Below, piece by piece: positions 1 through 8,084 of a stretch of DNA of 64,000 bases. The notes beneath the pieces are model-generated. The model worked only from the letters and a program-made list of their open reading frames with translations, searched no databases and had not been told where the DNA came from. How positions within the stretch are numbered: the first letter of the stretch is position 1; each line of letters starts with the position of its first letter. Source of the stretch: Acerihabitans arboris (GTDB lineage Bacteria > Pseudomonadota > Gammaproteobacteria > Enterobacterales > Enterobacteriaceae); the NCBI RefSeq assembly GCF_010131535.1, contig NZ_WUBS01000021.1, positions 1 to 64,000 on the forward strand, read 5' to 3'. The position numbers were made by a program, and so were the translations under genes.

Positions 1-123
1 AGAAATGGACGATGCCGCTGAGGGACTGGCGCATGGCGATGAGCCGTTTTATTATCGAGTTCGGTGACCGCCTGGACGGTCACTTCTGAGAAAAGGCATT
101 TACACAGAATCGTAAACAGGCTC
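1..123 (+). mobile_element. Right end of an IS256-family insertion sequence (cut by window edge)
   Basis: The first 89 bases encode the last residues of a mutator-type (IS256 family) transposase. They are followed at 95-123 by a sequence that begins GGCATTTACACAGAAT and ends in CAGGCTC, the usual form of an IS256-group terminal inverted repeat. The element therefore probably ends at base 123. The left end and the target-site duplication partner lie outside the window, so the exact boundary is inferred. Confidence 0.7.
3..89 (+). CDS. IS256-family transposase, C-terminal fragment
   Basis: An open frame enters from the left edge and stops at 87-89, giving 28 residues that start KWTMPLRDWRMAMSRF. 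The pattern W-T-x-P-[IL]-R-x-W followed by a short hydrophobic stretch is the conserved end of IS256-type transposases. Only the tail is visible, so whether the full transposase (DDE nuclease with inserted helical domain) is intact cannot be judged. A terminal repeat follows directly. Confidence 0.65.
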   Translation, partial: KWTMPLRDWRMAMSRFIIEFGDRLDGHF

Positions 124-174
124 AAATCACGGGATAACTCGCTGTTTTAAAAAGCTGAATTTGCTTACTCGACT

Positions 175-504
175 TTACCCGATTAGTTTCAGGTCGGCTT
201 TGCGGTGCCGCTTTTGCTCATCGTAATAATTCTCATGCGTGCCCAAACTCAGGAGGTAGATTTCCAGTTTCTGGTCCAGCCATGTGTAGCCGAGCAAGTA
301 TTGTTGCTTCCCCATGTAAAACTTATGCACCCACAGATAGCTGAGATCGCCTTTCTTGCGTTCGCCTATCTCCGGGTTTGCGATGATGCGATCAATCTCT
401 TCATCAACGTTGTCCTGCTCCTCTTTGTTCAGGCGCTTAAAAGCTTTCTCAAAGCGACTTGACTGGTAAACCTCAATTTCCTGCTCTGTCTTTTCTGCGC
501 ACAT
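175..504 (-). CDS. RelE/ParE-family toxin of a type II toxin-antitoxin pair
   Basis: This 109-residue protein has the RelE/ParE fold signature: an N-terminal segment (VYQSSRFEKAFKRL), an acidic/basic helix pair, then strands around LWVHKFYMGKQQYLLGYTW and a C-terminal LLSLGTHENYY. Family members act as ribosome-dependent mRNA interferases or gyrase poisons; which applies here is not visible. The ATG at 504 lies inside the upstream antitoxin gene (32-bp overlap), and a GGGAG about 12 bases upstream could serve as ribosome site. The overlap implies translational coupling with the antitoxin. No frameshift or stop is seen, so the toxin looks intact. Confidence 0.8.
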   Translation of the reverse strand: MCAEKTEQEIEVYQSSRFEKAFKRLNKEEQDNVDEEIDRIIANPEIGERKKGDLSYLWVHKFYMGKQQYLLGYTWLDQKLEIYLLSLGTHENYYDEQKRHRKADLKLIG

Positions 505-709
505 ATTTCTTCATTCTCCCGTTGTCCATTTCTGATTTCGCCAGCAGGATTTCGTTGATGAAGGAAAACGGCAGATCGGGGTTGTCCTCAGCAATGCGGC
601 CAATCTTAGCCCAGTGCTCAATCTGCTTGGGCACGCTACGGCTCATCGCGTCTGCGTATGTTTTCACTTCTTCAACAAAATCATCATCTAAGCGGATACT
701 TGTTGCCAT
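473..709 (-). CDS. ParD-like ribbon-helix-helix antitoxin
   Basis: The 78-residue product begins MATSIRLDDDFVEEVKTYAD, the short beta-strand plus helix of ribbon-helix-helix (ParD_like) antitoxins, and continues with RSVPKQIEHWAKIGRIAEDNPDL. It should bind DNA through the N-terminus and neutralise the toxin encoded just downstream. A longer open frame reaches 841, but the start at 709 fits the family, has an AGG just upstream, and lies downstream of a promoter-palindrome at 798-826, so the longer version would begin upstream of the likely transcript start. It overlaps the toxin gene by 32 bp, typical of such operons. Confidence 0.82.
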   Translation of the reverse strand: MATSIRLDDDFVEEVKTYADAMSRSVPKQIEHWAKIGRIAEDNPDLPFSFINEILLAKSEMDNGRMKKYVRRKDRAGN

Positions 710-797
710 TTTAAACCTCATGATGTAGTCACCCGTGCCAGTAAGGTATTGGGGTGGTTTCAATCGATACGTCAGTGTTTGACGCACTACAGACAAG

Positions 798-826
798 ATT
801 ATGCGACAAATTGTCGCATAATGCAA
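798..826 (-). promoter_or_regulatory. Promoter with embedded palindromic operator for the ParD/RelE pair
   Basis: On the minus strand TTGCAT (821-826) and CATAAT (798-803) are 17 bp apart, a good sigma-70 promoter. The spacer and -10 are covered by a perfect inverted repeat, ATTATGCGACAA, one base, then its exact complement (798-822). A palindrome sitting on the promoter is the expected autoregulatory operator for an RHH antitoxin-toxin complex. Binding is inferred; the symmetry and spacing are seen directly. Confidence 0.75.
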
Positions 827-926
827 CTTAGTGACGCGCAAGGCTAACTTGCTGGTTGGTTAGCTGTGTCCGCTTATCGCTCTTAGCCGACTGTCAGATT
901 GAGCAACGGCTGATCCCTAAAAATAA

Positions 927-1235
927 TTATACAAAACGGATTTGCAGTTTTTTCCCTACCGCAGCGGCATATTTTTTCAGCGTGTTATAAGACGGCCCTT
1001 GTGTACCGGAGGCTAAACCGCTTTCCAGCCGTGTAATCGCCGTTGCTTTGGTTCCCATTCGCTCAGCGACTTGCGCTTGGGTGAGGCCGGCTTTTTTGCG
1101 TGCGGCCAACAGCTCATCAAGCAGGGCGAATTCCCCGTCCAGCTTTTCGTATTCAGCCTTGAATTCCGGTTGCTCCATCCAATCAGAGACCATTTCGGCA
1201 TGGGTTTTGGTTGGCGGTATGCGTTTAGCGTTCAT
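927..1235 (-). CDS. higA: HigA-type XRE antitoxin
   Basis: This 102-residue protein carries a C-terminal helix-turn-helix of the Cro/cI (XRE) type: KKAGLTQAQVAERMGTKATA followed by ITRLESG, roughly residues 46-70. This is the layout of HigA antitoxins that bind both their toxin and operator DNA. The start codon overlaps the 3' end of the upstream toxin frame (ATGAACGCTAA), as usual in toxin-first higBA operons. The frame is intact although the toxin frame is broken, so HigA may persist as a solitary regulator or antitoxin. Assignment to HigA rather than another XRE antitoxin rests on gene order and the toxin remnant. Confidence 0.8.
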   Translation of the reverse strand: MNAKRIPPTKTHAEMVSDWMEQPEFKAEYEKLDGEFALLDELLAARKKAGLTQAQVAERMGTKATAITRLESGLASGTQGPSYNTLKKYAAAVGKKLQIRFV

Positions 1236-1554
1236 TTTTTAACTCTCTCAATCTGGCTTCAGCGATGCTGAGTTCTTTGCGCGGCGTTTTTTGGGTTTTC
1301 TTGATAAAGCTATGCAGCATCACAATTCACTTTCCCACTACCGCGCAAAAGAACACACGTCCAATCCCTTCGTTACCTTTTACTCGAAGTTCGAAAAGTC
1401 CATTTCCGAAGGCGCTGGTATGTGGCTCACCGAGGTTACCACCGTACACTGTCATACGTTCGGTAAGCCTGGTATACCTGGCTCGCAAAGACAACGGCCA
1501 ATGATCGATATCGTATCGAACGTCTTCACTATAGTAATCAATAGTGTATTCCAT
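1225..1554 (-). pseudogene. higB: HigB/RelE-type toxin interrupted by an in-frame TGA
   Basis: The frame encodes MEYTIDYYSEDVRYDIDHW and continues through FELRVKGNEGIGRVFFCAVVGK, typical of the phage Gp49-like HigB family. A TGA at 1327-1329 (codon 76) interrupts it. Reading through, the same frame continues IVMLHSFIKKTQKTP and RKELSIAEARLRELKNER to a TAA at 1225-1227 that overlaps the higA start. Family members have Arg at the interrupted position (G-K-R-I-V-x-L), so a single CGA to TGA change explains the break. A 75-residue truncated protein would lack the C-terminal strand and helix and is probably inactive. Confidence 0.82.
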
Positions 1555-1560
1555 GGCTTA

Positions 1561-1584
1561 AAACATAACAAAAACGTTATGTTT
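1561..1584. promoter_or_regulatory. Palindromic operator upstream of higBA
   Basis: AAACATAAC and its exact reverse complement GTTATGTTT flank a 6-bp spacer (1561-1569 and 1576-1584), 7 bp upstream of the HigB start codon at 1554. Its placement fits a HigA operator for autorepression. Symmetry is seen; binding is inferred from the family. Confidence 0.65.
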
Positions 1585-1711
1585 ATGCCAGCCGCAACGA
1601 CTGTAGCCCAGGGGGTATAACACCGCGGGAATCCTTATCTTACTCCCGATTAAAGGCATAATAATGAGCAACATAAAAATGAATGGAAGTGATCAACGTT
1701 AGACTGATCGG

Positions 1712-2600
1712 TTATAAAAATCTTAACCCTTTTATTCTTTCGCTCATCAAGCTTCCGCTATCCTTGGTCGACACAAAGTCGGTCCACCATTGCATCATCG
1801 GGCGTCGTTGTTCAAGGTAATCACTGCGATTGTAGGCGCGGCGTACTTCGTTTTTATCCACATGTGCCAGCGCGGCTTCGATAACGTCTGGTGGAAAGCC
1901 TTGTTCGTTAAGCGTGGTGCTGGCGATTGAACGCAGCCCATGGGAGACCAGGGCACCACCAAAACCAGCGCGTTTCAACGCTGCATTCACCGTTTGGCTG
2001 TTCATCGGTTGCCTCGGTTTTATGCGGCTGGGGAAAACGTATTCACGCTGGCCGCTCAGTGGCTTCATAATCTCCAGAATAGATAATGCTTGCGCAGAAA
2101 GCGGCACTCTATGCTCCCGGTTCATTTTCATGCGTTCTGCCGGTATATGCCATTCTTTCGCTGATGAATCATGTTCTGTCCAACGGGTATCCGAGGCTTC
2201 GGCAGGGCGGCTAATCGTCAGTAGCTGCCACATAAATAAACAACGGGTGGGGAGTTCGATGTTAGCCAGCCGCATGGTCTGCATTAGTTGCGGTAGTTGA
2301 TTCGGGCGAATGCTGGGCATGTGTTTTTTCTGTGGTTTCTCGAACGCCTTGCTGATGTTGACGCTGGGAGCCGCATCGATCAAAGCAACGTTCATGGCAT
2401 AGATCATCACTTCGTTAATCCGCTGGCATAACCGTCTTACCGTTTCCAGTGTACCGGCTGGATAGCCTGTACCAGCATGCGCGCTTTAATGTTCGTGATG
2501 CTGATATCGCCGATGGGGGGAAATATATCCTTTTCGAGGGAGCGCCGGATATCTGAGGCATAGTCGGCGGTGACGCTGCTCTTTTTTAACTGTAGCCACC
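1712..2600 (-). pseudogene. P4-type tyrosine recombinase (integrase) remnant
   Basis: The C-terminal catalytic domain is open from 2410 down to 1712 and keeps the expected residues: Arg in TISRPAEA, H-G-L-R, the AHVDKN histidine and the YNRSDY tyrosine. Upstream the reading continues in another frame (about 2600 to 2437) as SVTADYASDIRRSLEKDIFPPIGD and on to QAIQPVH, then hits a stop; after a shift near 2440 it resumes LETVRRLCQRINEVMIYAMN. Several bases appear deleted at that point. The N-terminal arm-binding domain is missing. It faces the 3' end of ssrA, a classic attachment site for P4-type integrases, so it marks an old, now immobile, island. Confidence 0.8.
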
Positions 2601-2689
2601 CACTAGATGGGTAACCTGCCTTTCGGGTACCTAAGAAGGTACCTAAAAGTTGTGGAAGCCACAAGATCGCCACAGCACCCAGCAGACGT

Positions 2690-2723
2690 AAAAAAGCCCG
2701 CAAGGCTTGCGCCATGCGGGCTT
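2690..2723 (-). terminator. Rho-independent terminator of ssrA
   Basis: On the minus strand AAGCCCGCA (2723-2715) pairs with TGCGGGCTT (2702-2694) and is followed by a T-run at 2695-2691. It lies 35 bp downstream of the mature tmRNA 3' end. Confidence 0.75.
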
Positions 2724-2757
2724 CTTGGACTTACTTGACGTTCTATAGAACAGAATT

Positions 2758-3140
2758 TGGTGGAGCTGGGGGGATTTGAACCCCCGTCCGGAATTATTAC
2801 ATCCTCGGTACTACATGCTTAGTCCAATCATTACATTCGCCCGGCAGCTGCGGATGGACACGCCACTGACAAACTAGCCTGATTGGATTTAACGCTTTGA
2901 CCCCAGGCAGGATCTCTACGCGAGCTCTATTGGATTTGACCTCTCTTGATCCCCGTCCTAAGAGCGGAGGCTAGGGAGAAAGGGAACGCTCAGTTTCTTA
3001 GGCTGATTAAGCTGCTAAAGCAGCGCGATCGTATTGCGAGTCGTTTGCAATTATTTTTTTTGAGGCTGTTTAACGAGGCCTACCTCACCTCGGCATGCAC
3101 CTTGGGTTTCACAAATCCCGTCGAATCCAGAATCAGCCCC
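2758..3140 (-). ncRNA. ssrA: Transfer-messenger RNA (tmRNA)
   Basis: The minus strand starts GGGGCTGATTCTGGATTCGA at 3140 and ends with an acceptor stem and T-arm ending CCAGCTCCACCA at 2758, the standard one-piece tmRNA ends. A resume codon and tag frame lie at 3048-3007. With SmpB, encoded next door, it rescues stalled ribosomes and tags the peptide for proteolysis. The 3' end is intact despite serving as attachment site for the adjacent integrase remnant. At about 383 nt it is slightly longer than the 363-nt E. coli RNA, partly because its tag is longer. Confidence 0.96.
3007..3048 (-). other. tmRNA proteolysis-tag reading frame
   Basis: The resume frame reads GCA AAC GAC TCG CAA, then TAC GAT CGC GCT GCT TTA GCA GCT TAA, giving the tag ANDSQYDRAALAA. 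It keeps the AND start and the LAA end recognised by ClpXP, but is 13 residues encoded rather than the 10 of the E. coli tag. Confidence 0.9.
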
Positions 3141-3154
3141 AAGTTGTTAATTTC

Positions 3155-3183
3155 ATTATAGCAAAATTAGGATGGCGCGGCAA
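3155..3183 (-). promoter_or_regulatory. ssrA promoter
   Basis: On the minus strand TTGCCG (3183-3178) and TATAAT (3160-3155) are separated by 17 bp. The -10 ends 14 bp before the mature tmRNA 5' end, which leaves room for a short precursor leader. Confidence 0.75.
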
Positions 3184-3186
3184 ACC

Positions 3187-3669
3187 TTAACGGTTGGCGT
3201 GCTTCATAATCCGGGCTTTATCGACCTGCCATTCGCGTGTTTTGATGTCGTCACGCTTGTCGAAATCTTTTTTACCCTTGGCGACGCCAATCTTCACTTT
3301 CGTCCAGGCGTTTTTCCAGTAGAGCGACAGGGCGACCACGGTGTAACCTTCGCGGTTGACCCGGCCGAACAACGAACTGATTTCACGTTTGTTCAGCAGG
3401 AGTTTACGGGTGCGCATGGGATCGCAGACCACATGCGACGAGGCGGCCATCAGCGGCTGGAAGGTAGCGCCGAACAGAAAGGCTTCGCCATCTTTAAGCA
3501 GCACATAGCTATCGCTGATGTTGGCCTTGCCGGCACGTAGCGATTTGACTTCCCATCCCTGCAACGCGAGTCCGGCTTCGAACTCTTCCTCGATGAAATA
3601 TTCATGTCGGGCGCGCTTGTTTTGCGCAATGGTGGCTGAACCGGGTTTGTAAGCTTTTTTCTTTGTCAT
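3187..3669 (-). CDS. smpB: SsrA-binding protein SmpB
   Basis: The 160-residue product matches SmpB along its length: N-terminal basic tail, the core [20 protein letters not shown] and [19 protein letters not shown], and the C-terminal [17 protein letters not shown] tail that reads the empty mRNA channel. SmpB is an OB-fold protein that escorts alanyl-tmRNA to stalled ribosomes. The gene lies immediately upstream of ssrA on the same strand, as in all enterobacteria, and the ssrA promoter begins just before its stop codon. Length equals the E. coli protein. Confidence 0.97.
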   Translation of the reverse strand: MTKKKAYKPGSATIAQNKRARHEYFIEEEFEAGLALQGWEVKSLRAGKANISDSYVLLKDGEAFLFGATFQPLMAASSHVVCDPMRTRKLLLNKREISSLFGRVNREGYTVVALSLYWKNAWTKVKIGVAKGKKDFDKRDDIKTREWQVDKARIMKHANR

Positions 3670-3839
3670 GATACTAAATATTATATAGTTTTATGGACTG
3701 GAATAAAATGCTTTCCTGACGTTACCCTGCGGTTTTGGTGCTTTTTAAGACAAATTAAGACAAACGGTCGCCAACACTTTTTTGTCTCATGACAGATAAA
3801 TGATAATATTAAGAAGTAATCGTCAAGACAGGAACCCCT

Positions 3840-4277
3840 ATGCCTCATATCAGTCGTTCCGCGCTGGTGCCCTACAGCGCGGAGCAAATGTTTGCTTTGG
3901 TTAATGACATCCAGGCCTATCCGGAGTTTATCCCCGGGTGTACCGGCAGCCGGGTGCTGGGTAAAGAAGGTAATGAATTAACCGCCGAGATGGATGTTTC
4001 CAAGGCGGGCATCAGTAAAACCTTCAGGACGCGCAATGTGATCACCGATAATGAAAGCATCGTGATGCGTTTGGTGGAAGGGCCGTTTCGCTCCTTTGCC
4101 GGCGACTGGCGTTTTACCACCTTAAGTCCGGAAGCCTGCAAGGTGGAGTTTGAAATGAGCTTTGAGTTCAAGAGCCGGATTATCGAACTGGCGTTCGGGC
4201 CGGTATTCAAAGAAATGGCCAACAGCATGGTGCAGGCGTTTACCCAGCGCGCGAAAGAGGTTTATCGTGCGGCCTGA
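3840..4277 (+). CDS. ratA: RatA, START-like/COQ10 family protein
   Basis: The 145-residue protein begins [20 protein letters not shown] and contains the SRPBCC/START-type fold used by the COQ10 family ([15 protein letters not shown]-terminal [16 protein letters not shown]). In E. coli RatA has been reported to bind 50S subunits and block 70S formation, while its COQ10 relatives bind ubiquinone; the sequence cannot separate these roles. It is divergent from smpB and overlaps rnfH by 11 bp, implying co-translation. AGGAACCCCT before the ATG provides a ribosome site. Confidence 0.92.
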   Translation: MPHISRSALVPYSAEQMFALVNDIQAYPEFIPGCTGSRVLGKEGNELTAEMDVSKAGISKTFRTRNVITDNESIVMRLVEGPFRSFAGDWRFTTLSPEACKVEFEMSFEFKSRIIELAFGPVFKEMANSMVQAFTQRAKEVYRAA

Positions 4278-4710
4278 ACCTACGTCCGGCGCTAACCCGG
4301 GCGCTTCACCGGGCAGCACGACACCCGCTACGGCTGGCGCCATGCCGGGTGGAGCATCCGGTACCAAGGGCGGCGTCGTATCCGTAACCGCACCCACAGC
4401 TGCGCCCGGGACTTCAGCCGATGGGGCGGCCGATATTCATGTGGCAGTGGTGTATGCCCTGCCGGAGCGGCAGTACCTGCGGCAAGTGGTGCTGGCGCCC
4501 GGCAGCACCCTCGAACAGGCGATACAGGCGTCGGGCATTCTGGCAATACGGCATGATATCGATCTGGGCAAGAATAAGGTGGGTGTCTTTAGCCGCCCGG
4601 CCAGATTGAGCGACCAGGTTAATGATGGCGATCGGGTGGAAATCTATCGCCCGCTGTTGATTGATCCTAAGGATCTGCGTCGCCAACGGGCGGAACGTAC
4701 TAAAAAATAG
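4267..4710 (+). CDS. rnfH: RnfH/RatB ubiquitin-like family protein with long N-terminal extension
   Basis: The conserved RnfH domain (beta-grasp, UPF0125) occupies about residues 57-147: [56 protein letters not shown]. In E. coli the whole protein is about 96 residues. Here a Pro/Ala/Gly/Thr-rich stretch of about 55 residues precedes it. The GTG at 4267 was chosen because AAAGAGG lies 6 bp upstream and it overlaps the ratA stop. An internal ATG at 4342 (MPGG) would still leave about 30 extra residues and has no clear ribosome site. Function in E. coli is unclear. Confidence 0.88.
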   Translation: MRPEPTSGANPGASPGSTTPATAGAMPGGASGTKGGVVSVTAPTAAPGTSADGAADIHVAVVYALPERQYLRQVVLAPGSTLEQAIQASGILAIRHDIDLGKNKVGVFSRPARLSDQVNDGDRVEIYRPLLIDPKDLRRQRAERTKK

Positions 4711-4874
4711 CTGGATATTGCGGGCTTTACCGACAAGGTCCGGCATTGCGCAATAATTGCTGGGTGCCTGGCCCGTTATCCACCCCGCTCGTTTTATTTT
4801 ATTTCCGCTTTACCCACGACCCTCCCTTCGCTGCTTTTTCCCGCTTCGTTTCAGGTCAGGTTTTTAACGGGGCG

Positions 4875-5222
4875 TTAACTTTTTGGCGTATCCAACGACG
4901 CCCGGTTGTCGATATTCGTCAGGGTGCCGGCATCGCTAAAGGTCAGGGTAAGCGTTTGTTGCGTTACAGGCTCATGACCGGGCTGGCGGCGGAACACATA
5001 AAACCAGGTGTTGCTGCCGAACGGGTCGCGCATCATCGGCGTGCCCAGGATATAAGCCACCTGTTGCCTAGTCATGCCGGTATGAATTTTAGCTACGTCA
5101 GTTGCTGTCAGATAATTTCCCTGGTTGATGTCCGGGCGATAGACCAATCTTTCAAGCGTAGAGCAACCGGCGGTTAACATCAGGAGGACGACGGCAGCAG
5201 CAGTCAACGTCTTACAGCTCAT
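4875..5222 (-). CDS. bamE: Outer-membrane assembly lipoprotein BamE
   Basis: The 115-residue product starts [20 protein letters not shown], a lipoprotein signal with lipobox LTAGC, and continues [34 protein letters not shown] and [19 protein letters not shown], all hallmarks of BamE (SmpA/OmlA). It is an inner-leaflet outer-membrane lipoprotein that stabilises the BamA-BamD complex in beta-barrel insertion. The start at 5222 was preferred over an upstream frame to 5300 because of the family N-terminus and an AAAGGA 10 bp upstream. It is convergent with rnfH. Confidence 0.96.
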   Translation of the reverse strand: MSCKTLTAAAVVLLMLTAGCSTLERLVYRPDINQGNYLTATDVAKIHTGMTRQQVAYILGTPMMRDPFGSNTWFYVFRRQPGHEPVTQQTLTLTFSDAGTLTNIDNRASLDTPKS

Positions 5223-5335
5223 AATAATCACATTCCTTTTGGGCATAGGATGCCGATGATAATAGACCTTGCCGACATTGGGAACCTCTACAAGGCCCAT
5301 CTATGACCACAGGAACGTAAAAAAGTTATGCTTTT

Positions 5336-6997
5336 CTATGCCGCGAGCAGTTCTTTAGCGTTAGCCAACGTGTTTTTGGTGACCTCGCTACCGCCCAACA
5401 GGCGCGCCAGCTCTTGCAGGCGGGCTTTTTTGTCCAATGCGATCATCTGGGTCTCGGTCTCGTTGCCGTCGGTATTTTTACTGACAAAAAAGTGATGGTG
5501 GCCCGACCCCGCGACCTGCGGCAAATGGGTAACGCACATCACCTGGGTGGATTCGCCCAACTGGCGGAGCATTTTACCCACAATCGCGGCGGTAGGGCCA
5601 CTGATGCCCACATCCACTTCATCAAAAATCAGCGCCGGGGTATCCATCTTGCGGGCGGTAATCACCTGTATGGCCAGGCCGATGCGGGACAGTTCGCCGC
5701 CCGAGGCCACTTTTGCCAGAGGCTGCAACGGCTGTCCGGGGTTGGTGGTTACCAGGAATTCGATTCGGTCCGCCCCTTCGGCGCCAAGCTGGTCCGCATC
5801 GAAATGGACATTGATCTCCAGCCTGCCGTGGGGCAGGGACAGCTCGCGGATGCTGCGGGTAATAAGGGCGGACAGTTCAAGCGCGTGATCCGCGCGTTTT
5901 TGGTGAAGCTCGCGCGCGGCCCGCATGGCCTGGCGATGATGTTGCGCCACCGTCTCGACCAGTGTCTGGGCATCGGAGTCGTGCTGTGCCAGCAACTGCT
6001 GTTCTTGCAGCAGTTGCTGGTAAAACTGCGGCAGGTCTTCTGGTTTGACATGGTGCTTACGCGCCAGGGACATCTGGCGGGACAACCGTTGTTCAAGTTC
6101 AAACAGCCGCGCCGGGTCCAAATCGAGCCGATCGCCATAATGACGCAGCTCTTCCGCGGCTTCGGTCAGCTGGATGGAGGCCTCTTCCAGTAAATCCATT
6201 ACCGGGGAGAGGGTGCCGTCCATGCCCACCAGTTCGCCTACCTGCTGTTGCACGGCGTACAGCTGGCTGAGCAGGGTCTGGTCCTCGCCCTCCCTTAACA
6301 TTTCCAGGGCCTGGCGCGTGGTGGCGATCAACTGGCCGCAGTTGGCGAGCCGTTTGTATTCCTGGTCGATTTGCTCGAATTCGCCGTCGGCCGGGATAAA
6401 ATCGTTCAGCTCTTTTAACTGGTACTGCAGCAGTTCGCGCCTGGCCTCGCGTTCGGAGGCATGCTGGCGAAAGGCGGCCAGATCCAGGCAGCTCTGGTGC
6501 CATTGCCGGTAGGCGCCGGACATGGCGCGCCGCAGGTCTTCTTCATCGGCATAGGCGTCAAGCAGATGTTTTTGGTATTCAGGACGGAGCAACAGCTGGT
6601 GGGCATGCTGGCCGTGGATCTGGATCAGGTGGTGGCCAAGCTCCCGCAGCTGCGACAAGGGCACCGACGTGCCGTTGATAAACCCGCGCGAGCGCCCGTC
6701 ATGGCCGACCACGCGGCGCAGCAGGCATTCGTTGCCGTTGTCCAGTTCGTTGTCCGCCAGCCAAAGGGCCGCCAGCGGCGCGTCGCCCAGGGCGAAACGC
6801 GCGCAGATATCCGCCCTGGGCGCGCCGGGGCGCACCATGCCGGCATCGGAACGGCTACCGAGGCATAATCCGAGGGCATCGATGGCAATGGACTTGCCCG
6901 CCCCGGTTTCACCGGTGATAACGCTCATCCCCGATTGAAAATCAATCGTCAACTCGCGCACGATCGCAAAGTTTGCAATAGTCAGTTGAGCCAGCAT
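5336..6997 (-). CDS. recN: DNA repair protein RecN
   Basis: RecN is an SMC-like ATPase that acts early in recombinational repair of double-strand breaks. The 553-residue protein has the Walker A motif GETGAGKS near residue 31, long coiled-coil arms in the middle, the signature [13 protein letters not shown] and Walker [13 protein letters not shown] near the C-terminus. Length equals the E. coli protein. Two LexA boxes lie directly upstream, consistent with strong SOS induction. nadK is the next gene upstream on the same strand, but the LexA-controlled promoter separates them. Confidence 0.97.
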   Translation of the reverse strand: MLAQLTIANFAIVRELTIDFQSGMSVITGETGAGKSIAIDALGLCLGSRSDAGMVRPGAPRADICARFALGDAPLAALWLADNELDNGNECLLRRVVGHDGRSRGFINGTSVPLSQLRELGHHLIQIHGQHAHQLLLRPEYQKHLLDAYADEEDLRRAMSGAYRQWHQSCLDLAAFRQHASEREARRELLQYQLKELNDFIPADGEFEQIDQEYKRLANCGQLIATTRQALEMLREGEDQTLLSQLYAVQQQVGELVGMDGTLSPVMDLLEEASIQLTEAAEELRHYGDRLDLDPARLFELEQRLSRQMSLARKHHVKPEDLPQFYQQLLQEQQLLAQHDSDAQTLVETVAQHHRQAMRAARELHQKRADHALELSALITRSIRELSLPHGRLEINVHFDADQLGAEGADRIEFLVTTNPGQPLQPLAKVASGGELSRIGLAIQVITARKMDTPALIFDEVDVGISGPTAAIVGKMLRQLGESTQVMCVTHLPQVAGSGHHHFFVSKNTDGNETETQMIALDKKARLQELARLLGGSEVTKNTLANAKELLAA

Positions 6998-7023
6998 GGT
7001 AAGTTTCCTGTATATAAAAACAC

Positions 7024-7065
7024 AGCTGTGGTTAAATCCAGTATAAACTGGTTTTTTATACAGTA
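7024..7065 (-). promoter_or_regulatory. Two LexA (SOS) boxes upstream of recN
   Basis: Two CTG-N10-CAG motifs are present: 7048-7063 (within TACTGTATAAAAAACCAGTT on the minus strand) and 7026-7041. They are 22 bp apart and end 29 bp before the recN ATG, so LexA would cover the promoter. E. coli recN also has multiple boxes. Confidence 0.88.
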
Positions 7066-7084
7066 AAGCAACAACTGTTGATTT

Positions 7085-7963
7085 TCAGAATAATTTTTTC
7101 GACCAGCCGAGTTTGGTGCTGAGCGTGTTGAAATAGTTGTAATCGTGGGGATGGACCAGATCCAGGTGATACTCGCTGCGCCGGATAAAAATCTCCTCGC
7201 CTTCCTGTATCGGCAGCGCTATCTGGCTGTCGCAGCTGATTTCCAGCTCGCTGCTGGCTTGGGAAAATTTCAGCCTGATGGTGCTGCTGCCGTTGATAAC
7301 CAGCGGCCGGGAGGACAGGGTGTGCGGGAACATCGGCACCAGGGCGATGGCGTCCAGGTTCGGCGTGAGGATCGGGCCGCCGGCGGAGAGCGAATAGGCG
7401 GTGGACCCGGTGGGCGTGGCGATAATCAGGCCGTCGGAGCGCTGTGAAAATGCAAAGCTGTCGTCGATATAGACTTCAAACTCAATCATATGCGCCACCT
7501 TGCCGGGGTGGAGCACCACTTCGTTGATGGCGGTGCTGAGCCGCCCGCACTCATTGCCCCGGCACACCTGCGCCTCCAGCAGGAAACGCTGTTCGCAGCG
7601 GTAGTTGCCCGCCAGCACGTCGGTAAGCTGCTGCAGGGCGGAATCGGGGTCGAGATCGGTCAGGAACCCCAGGTTGCCGCGGTTAATGCCGATAACCTTG
7701 ACATCGTAACGCGCGAGGATGCGCGCCGCGCCCAGCATATTGCCGTCGCCGCCGACCACCACCGCCAGATCGGCGCGCTGGCCGATATCAGCCAGGCTGC
7801 CGGTCACGGCGTCGGTTAGATCGAGATCGCGGGCGATTTGCTGCTCCATGATCACCTCATGTCCCTGCGCGATAAGCCAATGGTATAACATCTCGTGGGT
7901 GGCCAGGGCATTGGGATGGCGTGGATGGCCGACAATGCCGATGCTTTTGAAGGGGGTGTTCAT
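7085..7963 (-). CDS. nadK: NAD kinase
   Basis: This enzyme phosphorylates NAD to NADP using ATP, the only route to NADP. The 292-residue protein contains the GGDGN motif ([15 protein letters not shown]), the second glycine-rich motif [15 protein letters not shown] and the conserved C-terminal [13 protein letters not shown]. The start at 7963 ([17 protein letters not shown]) matches the E. coli protein; an upstream in-frame ATG at 7984 would add 7 residues. It is divergent from grpE, as in E. coli. Confidence 0.97.
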   Translation of the reverse strand: MNTPFKSIGIVGHPRHPNALATHEMLYHWLIAQGHEVIMEQQIARDLDLTDAVTGSLADIGQRADLAVVVGGDGNMLGAARILARYDVKVIGINRGNLGFLTDLDPDSALQQLTDVLAGNYRCEQRFLLEAQVCRGNECGRLSTAINEVVLHPGKVAHMIEFEVYIDDSFAFSQRSDGLIIATPTGSTAYSLSAGGPILTPNLDAIALVPMFPHTLSSRPLVINGSSTIRLKFSQASSELEISCDSQIALPIQEGEEIFIRRSEYHLDLVHPHDYNYFNTLSTKLGWSKKLF

Positions 7964-8011
7964 GTGTTTGCTTTTCCTCGCCATGTTTTGCTGACTACAT
8001 TATGCGACATC

Positions 8012-8040
8012 CCTTGAATCCCCGCTATTCATCCCCATAA
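8012..8040 (+). promoter_or_regulatory. Sigma-32 heat-shock promoter of grpE
   Basis: CCTTGAA (8012-8018) and CCCCATAA (8033-8040) are separated by 14 bp, a near-consensus sigma-32 promoter (CTTGAA, CCCCAT). It lies about 45 bp before the grpE start and points into it. Confidence 0.85.
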
Positions 8041-8084
8041 TAAGCGGAGTAGCAAGACTAAAAGGCTAATACGCGGAGAAACTC

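Noticed and set aside
473..841. 122-residue version of the ParD-like antitoxin
   Set aside because: The extra 44 residues lie upstream of the family start and cover the promoter palindrome; the start at 709 has a ribosome site.
2437..2715. 92-residue protein next to ssrA as a separate gene
   Set aside because: Its C-terminal half is the N-terminal part of the frameshifted integrase, and its N-terminal half overlaps the ssrA terminator.
7011..7028. Third LexA box at recN
   Set aside because: The CTG and CAG are 12 bp apart on the minus strand instead of 10.
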